Assembly (NCBI GenBank): GCA_016278325.1
Contig: JADQCB010000005.1
Coordinates: 105,406-169,405, forward strand
Reading direction: 5' to 3'
Length of the DNA stretch: 64,000 bases
Origin: Actibacterium sp.
Lineage (GTDB): Bacteria; Pseudomonadota; Alphaproteobacteria; Rhodobacterales; Rhodobacteraceae
Under the pieces are notes generated by a model. The model was not told the origin of the DNA. It saw only the letters and a program-made list of their open reading frames with translations, and did not search any database. Shown in pieces: positions 60,714 through 64,000 of this stretch (position 1 is the stretch's first letter; each line of letters starts with the position of its first letter). Position numbers and translations under genes: made by a program.

Positions 60714-60764
60714 GGCCGGGAACGACACGCCACCGTCGGCATCCACGCGGCGCCGGCGCATGCG

Positions 60765-63560
60765 TCACTGCGCGGCGGTCGATGCCTCCACCGGGCTTAC
60801 CCGCACCGCGGCGAACTTGAACTCGGGGATCTTGCCATACGGATCCAGCGCCGGGTTGGTCAGCACGTTGGCCGCCGCCTCGACAAAGGCGAAGGGCACG
60901 AAAACCATGTTCGGGGCCACGGCCCGGTCGGCCCGCGCCATCAGGGTGATCTCTCCCCTGCGGCTGGCAATTCGAACCCAGTCGCCGGGTGCGATTCCCA
61001 TCTGCCGCAAGGTCGACGGGTGCAGCGAGGCGTTGGCCTCGGGTTCGACCGCGTCCAGCACCGCGCTGCGGCGGGTCATCGAGCCCGTGTGCCAATGCTC
61101 AAGCTGACGGCCGGTGGTCAGAATCATGGGATAGGCGGCATCGGGCAGTTCGTCCGGCGCGATGACACTGGCCGGGGTAAACCGTGCCCGCCCCCCCGCG
61201 CGCGGGAACCCGTCGCCAAAGACCACCGCCTTGCCGGGCTGGTCCGGCGCGTCGCAGGGATAGGTCACGGCGCCCTCGGCCTCCAGCCGATCCCAGGTGA
61301 TGTTGTCCAGGCTGGCCATGCCCTGCTTCATTTCCTCGAATACCTCGCGCGGCTGCGTATAGGGCCAGTCCAGACCCAGCCGCCGCGCCAGATCGACGGT
61401 GATTGCCCAGTCGGCACGCGCCGCGCCCGGCGGCGGAACCGCCGCGCGGCCGATCTGCACCTGCCGGTTGGTGTTGGTAACGGTCCCGGTCTTTTCATAA
61501 AACGCGGCGGCGGGCAGGATCACGTCGGCATAGTTCGCCGTCTCGGTCAGGAATATGTCCTGCACCACCAGGTGGTCCAGCGCGGCCAGCGCCTGGCGCG
61601 CATGGGTGACATCGGGATCCGACATCGCCGGGTTCTCGCCCAGGATATACATGCCGCGAATTTGCCCCGCATGCACCGCATCCAGGATCTCGGTCACGGT
61701 CAGGCCCTTTTCGGCGCTGAAATCCCGCCCGCCCCAGATCGCCGAGAAACGCGCGCGGACCGCATCATCCGTGACGCTCTGGTAATCGGGCAGGAACATC
61801 GGCACCAGCCCGGCATCCGAGGCGCCCTGAACGTTGTTCTGGCCCCTGAGCGGGTGCAGCCCGGTGCCCGGCCGCCCCACATGCCCGCACATCAGCGCCA
61901 GCGAAATCAGGCAGCGCGAATTGTCGGTGCCGTGGATATGCTGGGAAATTCCCATGCCCCAGAAGATCATCCCGGCACGCGCGCCCGCGAATTCGCGCGC
62001 AACTTCGCGCAATGTCTCGGCCGGGATGCCGCAATGATCGGCCATCCTTTCCGGTGCGAAATCGGCCAGATGGGCGCGCTCGGCGTCCCAGTTCTCGGTG
62101 AACGCCTCGATATACTGCCGGTCGTAAAGCCCTTCCTCGACGATCGTCGCCATGATCGCGTTGAGCATCGCCACATCGGTGCCCGGCTTGAACTGAAGCA
62201 TATGGCTGGCGAAACGGCGCAGCCCCACGCCGCGCGGATCCATCACGATCAGCTTGCCGCCGCGCTTGACGAATTGCTTGAAATAGGTGGCGGCGACGGG
62301 ATGGTTCTCGACCGGGTTGGCGCCGATGACAATGGCGACATCGGCGTTCTCGATCTCGTTGAAGGTGGCGGTGACCGCCCCCGAGCCGACATTCTCGATC
62401 AGCGCGGCGACCGAAGAGGCATGGCAAAGCCGCGTGCAGTGATCGACATTGTTGTGGCCAAAGCCCTGGCGGATGAGCTTCTGGAACAGATATGCCTCTT
62501 CGTTGGTGCATTTGGCGCTGCCGAACCCCGCGACCGAGGCGCCGCCATGCGCCTGGCGCAGCCTGTCCAGTCCGCCAGCGGCATGGTCCAGCGCCTCGTC
62601 CCATGTCGCTTCGCGGAAGAACTCCCGCCAGTTGCCGGGATCCACGTTCAGCCCCTTGGCCGGCGCATCCGCGCGCCGGATCAGCGGTTGCGTCAGGCGG
62701 TGCGCATGGTGGATATAGTCGAACCCGAACCGCCCCTTGACGCAAAGCCGCCCTTCATTGGCGGGGCCGTTGATGCCTTCGACATATTTCACCTTGTCGT
62801 CCTTGACCTTCAGGCTGACCTGGCAGCCGACGCCGCAGAACGGGCAGACGCTGGCAACCTCTTCGTCGATATCGGCGCTGTCGCCGTACTGCGCGTCGTC
62901 CAGAACGCTGGCCGGCATCAGCGCACCGGTGGGGCAGGCCTGGACGCATTCGCCACAGGCCACGCAGGTGCTGTCGCCCATCGGGTCGTCGAAATCGAAG
63001 ACCGGCCAGCTGTCATGCCCGCGCCCGGCCATTCCGATCACGTCGTTGACCTGCACTTCGCGGCAGGCCCGCACGCACAGCCCGCACTGGATGCAGGCGT
63101 CCAGATTGACGCGCATCGCCACATGGCTGTCATCCAGCGCCGGGATGCGGGCGGCTTCGAGTTTCGGAAAGCGGCTTTCGGCGACGCCCTGCGCCGCGGC
63201 CATGTCCCATAGATGCGCGCTGCGGTCATGCGCCGCCGGCTGTTCCGGCTGATCGGCCAGCAACAGTTCCATCACCGTCTTGCGCGCGGTTTCGGCCCGG
63301 GCCGTATCGGTCCTGACCACCATCCCGTCAGAGGGCGTGCGGATGCAGGAGGCCGCAAGCGCGCGCTCGCCCTCGATCTCGACCATGCAGGCCCGGCAAT
63401 TGCCGTCGGGACGATAGCCCGGGGCGGGCTTGTGGCACAGATGCGGGATCACCAGCCCGCGGCCGTTGGCGACCTCCCAGATGGTCTGGCCGGGCGCGGC
63501 GATGACCTCTTGCCCGTCGAGGGTGAAGGTGATGGAGCGTGTCTGCTGTCCGTCAGGCAT
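60765..63560 (-). CDS. fdsA: NAD-dependent soluble formate dehydrogenase alpha subunit
   Basis: 931 residues from the ATG at 63560. An N-terminal NuoG-like [2Fe-2S] domain uses C42, C55, C58 and C72. Then His-ligated and Cys-ligated [4Fe-4S] motifs follow, including CIQCGLCVRACREV (156-169) and CVACGECVQACPTG (~199-212). The molybdopterin part has SVCPFCGVGC (238-246) and the metal ligand Cys379 in TRLCHASSV. This is the FdsA type known from Rhodobacter capsulatus and Cupriavidus, which reduces NAD+ in the cytoplasm. It is convergent with the membrane fdh operon and follows fdsB on the minus strand. No fdsD or fdhD is in the window. Confidence 0.95.
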   Translation of the reverse strand: MPDGQQTRSITFTLDGQEVIAAPGQTIWEVANGRGLVIPHLCHKPAPGYRPDGNCRACMVEIEGERALAASCIRTPSDGMVVRTDTARAETARKTVMELLLADQPEQPAAHDRSAHLWDMAAAQGVAESRFPKLEAARIPALDDSHVAMRVNLDACIQCGLCVRACREVQVNDVIGMAGRGHDSWPVFDFDDPMGDSTCVACGECVQACPTGALMPASVLDDAQYGDSADIDEEVASVCPFCGVGCQVSLKVKDDKVKYVEGINGPANEGRLCVKGRFGFDYIHHAHRLTQPLIRRADAPAKGLNVDPGNWREFFREATWDEALDHAAGGLDRLRQAHGGASVAGFGSAKCTNEEAYLFQKLIRQGFGHNNVDHCTRLCHASSVAALIENVGSGAVTATFNEIENADVAIVIGANPVENHPVAATYFKQFVKRGGKLIVMDPRGVGLRRFASHMLQFKPGTDVAMLNAIMATIVEEGLYDRQYIEAFTENWDAERAHLADFAPERMADHCGIPAETLREVAREFAGARAGMIFWGMGISQHIHGTDNSRCLISLALMCGHVGRPGTGLHPLRGQNNVQGASDAGLVPMFLPDYQSVTDDAVRARFSAIWGGRDFSAEKGLTVTEILDAVHAGQIRGMYILGENPAMSDPDVTHARQALAALDHLVVQDIFLTETANYADVILPAAAFYEKTGTVTNTNRQVQIGRAAVPPPGAARADWAITVDLARRLGLDWPYTQPREVFEEMKQGMASLDNITWDRLEAEGAVTYPCDAPDQPGKAVVFGDGFPRAGGRARFTPASVIAPDELPDAAYPMILTTGRQLEHWHTGSMTRRSAVLDAVEPEANASLHPSTLRQMGIAPGDWVRIASRRGEITLMARADRAVAPNMVFVPFAFVEAAANVLTNPALDPYGKIPEFKFAAVRVSPVEASTAAQ

Positions 63561-63705
63561 GGGTGCGCCCTCCGCAGGCAAGATGATCGGAACCGCCTAT
63601 GGGCGCGGCAAGGTGCCCCGCCCGCCGCCCAAGCGGGCGCTTCCGCGCCCTCCTCGGACGGGCGCCGCGCTTGCCGCTTCGTGCGAAGATATCGGGCATC
63701 GCCAT
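63553..63705 (-). CDS. Possible small Arg-rich ORF between fdsB and fdsA
   Basis: A 50-codon frame (starts MAMPDIFARSGKRGARPRRA) with GGAGGTGTGAGG immediately before its ATG and its stop overlapping the fdsA start by eight bases. It would fill the 147-base gap between fdsB and fdsA. It is rich in Arg and Gly, in a very GC-rich stretch, so it could be an artefact. Coding is unproven. Confidence 0.3.
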   Translation of the reverse strand: MAMPDIFARSGKRGARPRRARKRPLGRRAGHLAAPIGGSDHLACGGRTHA

Positions 63706-63707
63706 CC

Positions 63708-64000
63708 TCACACCTCCCCCGGAAAATGCTTCATCGTCAGCCGGATCGGGTTCGGGGCCGCCTGCCCCAGGCCGCAGATCGAGGCATCGGCCATCACGTT
63801 GCACAGATCTTCGAGCAGCGGCCGGTCCCAGCTCTCGGCCTGCATCAGCTTGACCGCCTTCTCGCAGCCCACCCGGCAGGGCGTGCATTGGCCGCAGGAC
63901 TCGGCCGCGAAGAAGCGCAGCATGTTCAGCGCGGCGGCCCGGGCGCTGTCATGCTCCGACAGCACCACCACGGCCGCCGAACCGATGAAGGACCCGTGCG
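63708..64000 (-). CDS. fdsB: NAD-dependent formate dehydrogenase beta subunit, C-terminus (partial)
   Basis: The C-terminal ~97 residues of a NuoF-like flavoprotein. ESCGQCTPCRVGCEKAV is the [4Fe-4S] site of NuoF/FdsB, followed by LCNVMADASICGLGQAAPNP with the fourth Cys. The rest, including the FMN and NADH sites, lies beyond the window. FdsB takes electrons from FdsA to NAD+. Confidence 0.93.
   Translation of the reverse strand, partial: HGSFIGSAAVVVLSEHDSARAAALNMLRFFAAESCGQCTPCRVGCEKAVKLMQAESWDRPLLEDLCNVMADASICGLGQAAPNPIRLTMKHFPGEV

Noticed and set aside
1-64000. tRNA genes, rRNA genes, CRISPR arrays, insertion sequences, prophage
   Set aside because: Intergenic gaps are short and none shows a cloverleaf, regular spaced repeats, transposase or phage genes by eye; a tRNAscan or repeat search would be decisive.

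Overview
The window is GC-rich, densely packed chromosomal DNA from an alphaproteobacterium, most likely order Rhodobacterales (Rhodobacteraceae/Paracoccaceae). The pointers are family-typical proteins (DUF6494, DUF6505, DUF3305/DUF3306, a 'SufBCD component' membrane protein, a DUF1127 protein, a Hint-domain protein), an FdsA/FdsB-type soluble formate dehydrogenase, and a housekeeping set with alphaproteobacterial features. Every gene call comes from reading the sequence; family names come from recognised motifs and from memory of the families, not from searches.

1-8.3 kb: lon (partial, with a heat-shock-like promoter), a lower-GC two-gene membrane cassette of unknown function, tgt, then rightward a RimB-RimK fusion, sufT, sufA and tpiA. 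8.3-14.8 kb: a leftward C4-dicarboxylate TRAP transporter (dctM, dctQ, dctP) with its two-component system dctD-dctB; DctD has a degenerate sigma-54-activator domain and there are tandem palindromes between dctD and dctP. 15-19.3 kb: lrp-type regulator, fpr, cspA, infC (ATA start), a DUF938 methyltransferase and an XdhC-family protein. 19.5-25.2 kb: a MacAB-like efflux operon, an FkbM methyltransferase, an unrecognised gene possibly coupled to a micro-ORF, and a DUF1127 gene.

25.3-31.9 kb: tatA-tatB-tatC with a DUF815 ATPase, a rhodanese, an orphan FbpC-type ABC ATPase, an SDR protein lacking the usual Tyr-x3-Lys, and a Hint-domain protein lacking the usual Cys. 31.9-44.6 kb: prfC, rhlE-type helicase, acyl-CoA synthetase, DsbA/FrnE-like protein, Bcr/CflA MFS pump, mfd, a small membrane protein, hemB (metal-site variant) and a SYLF lipoprotein.

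44.7-64 kb is a formate-dehydrogenase supercluster. It contains a tungstate uptake system (tupB-tupC-tupA) with a HTH/PBP-like regulator; a tightly coupled operon DUF6494-mrp-(biotin/lipoate-ligase-like)-DUF6505; a cytochrome c whose N-terminus resembles a shortened TupA; a multi-[4Fe-4S] protein; the DUF3305-DUF3306-TorD-FdhX-FdhA-FdhB-FdhC membrane formate dehydrogenase set; and, convergently, a soluble NAD-linked formate dehydrogenase (fdsA and the end of fdsB). Metal uptake, Fe-S and cofactor maturation, Tat export chaperoning and two different formate dehydrogenases therefore lie together. This region, the two-gene cassette at 2.3-3.9 kb and the DctD promoter architecture are the most interesting parts. 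I saw no tRNA or rRNA genes, CRISPR arrays, insertion sequences or phage genes.
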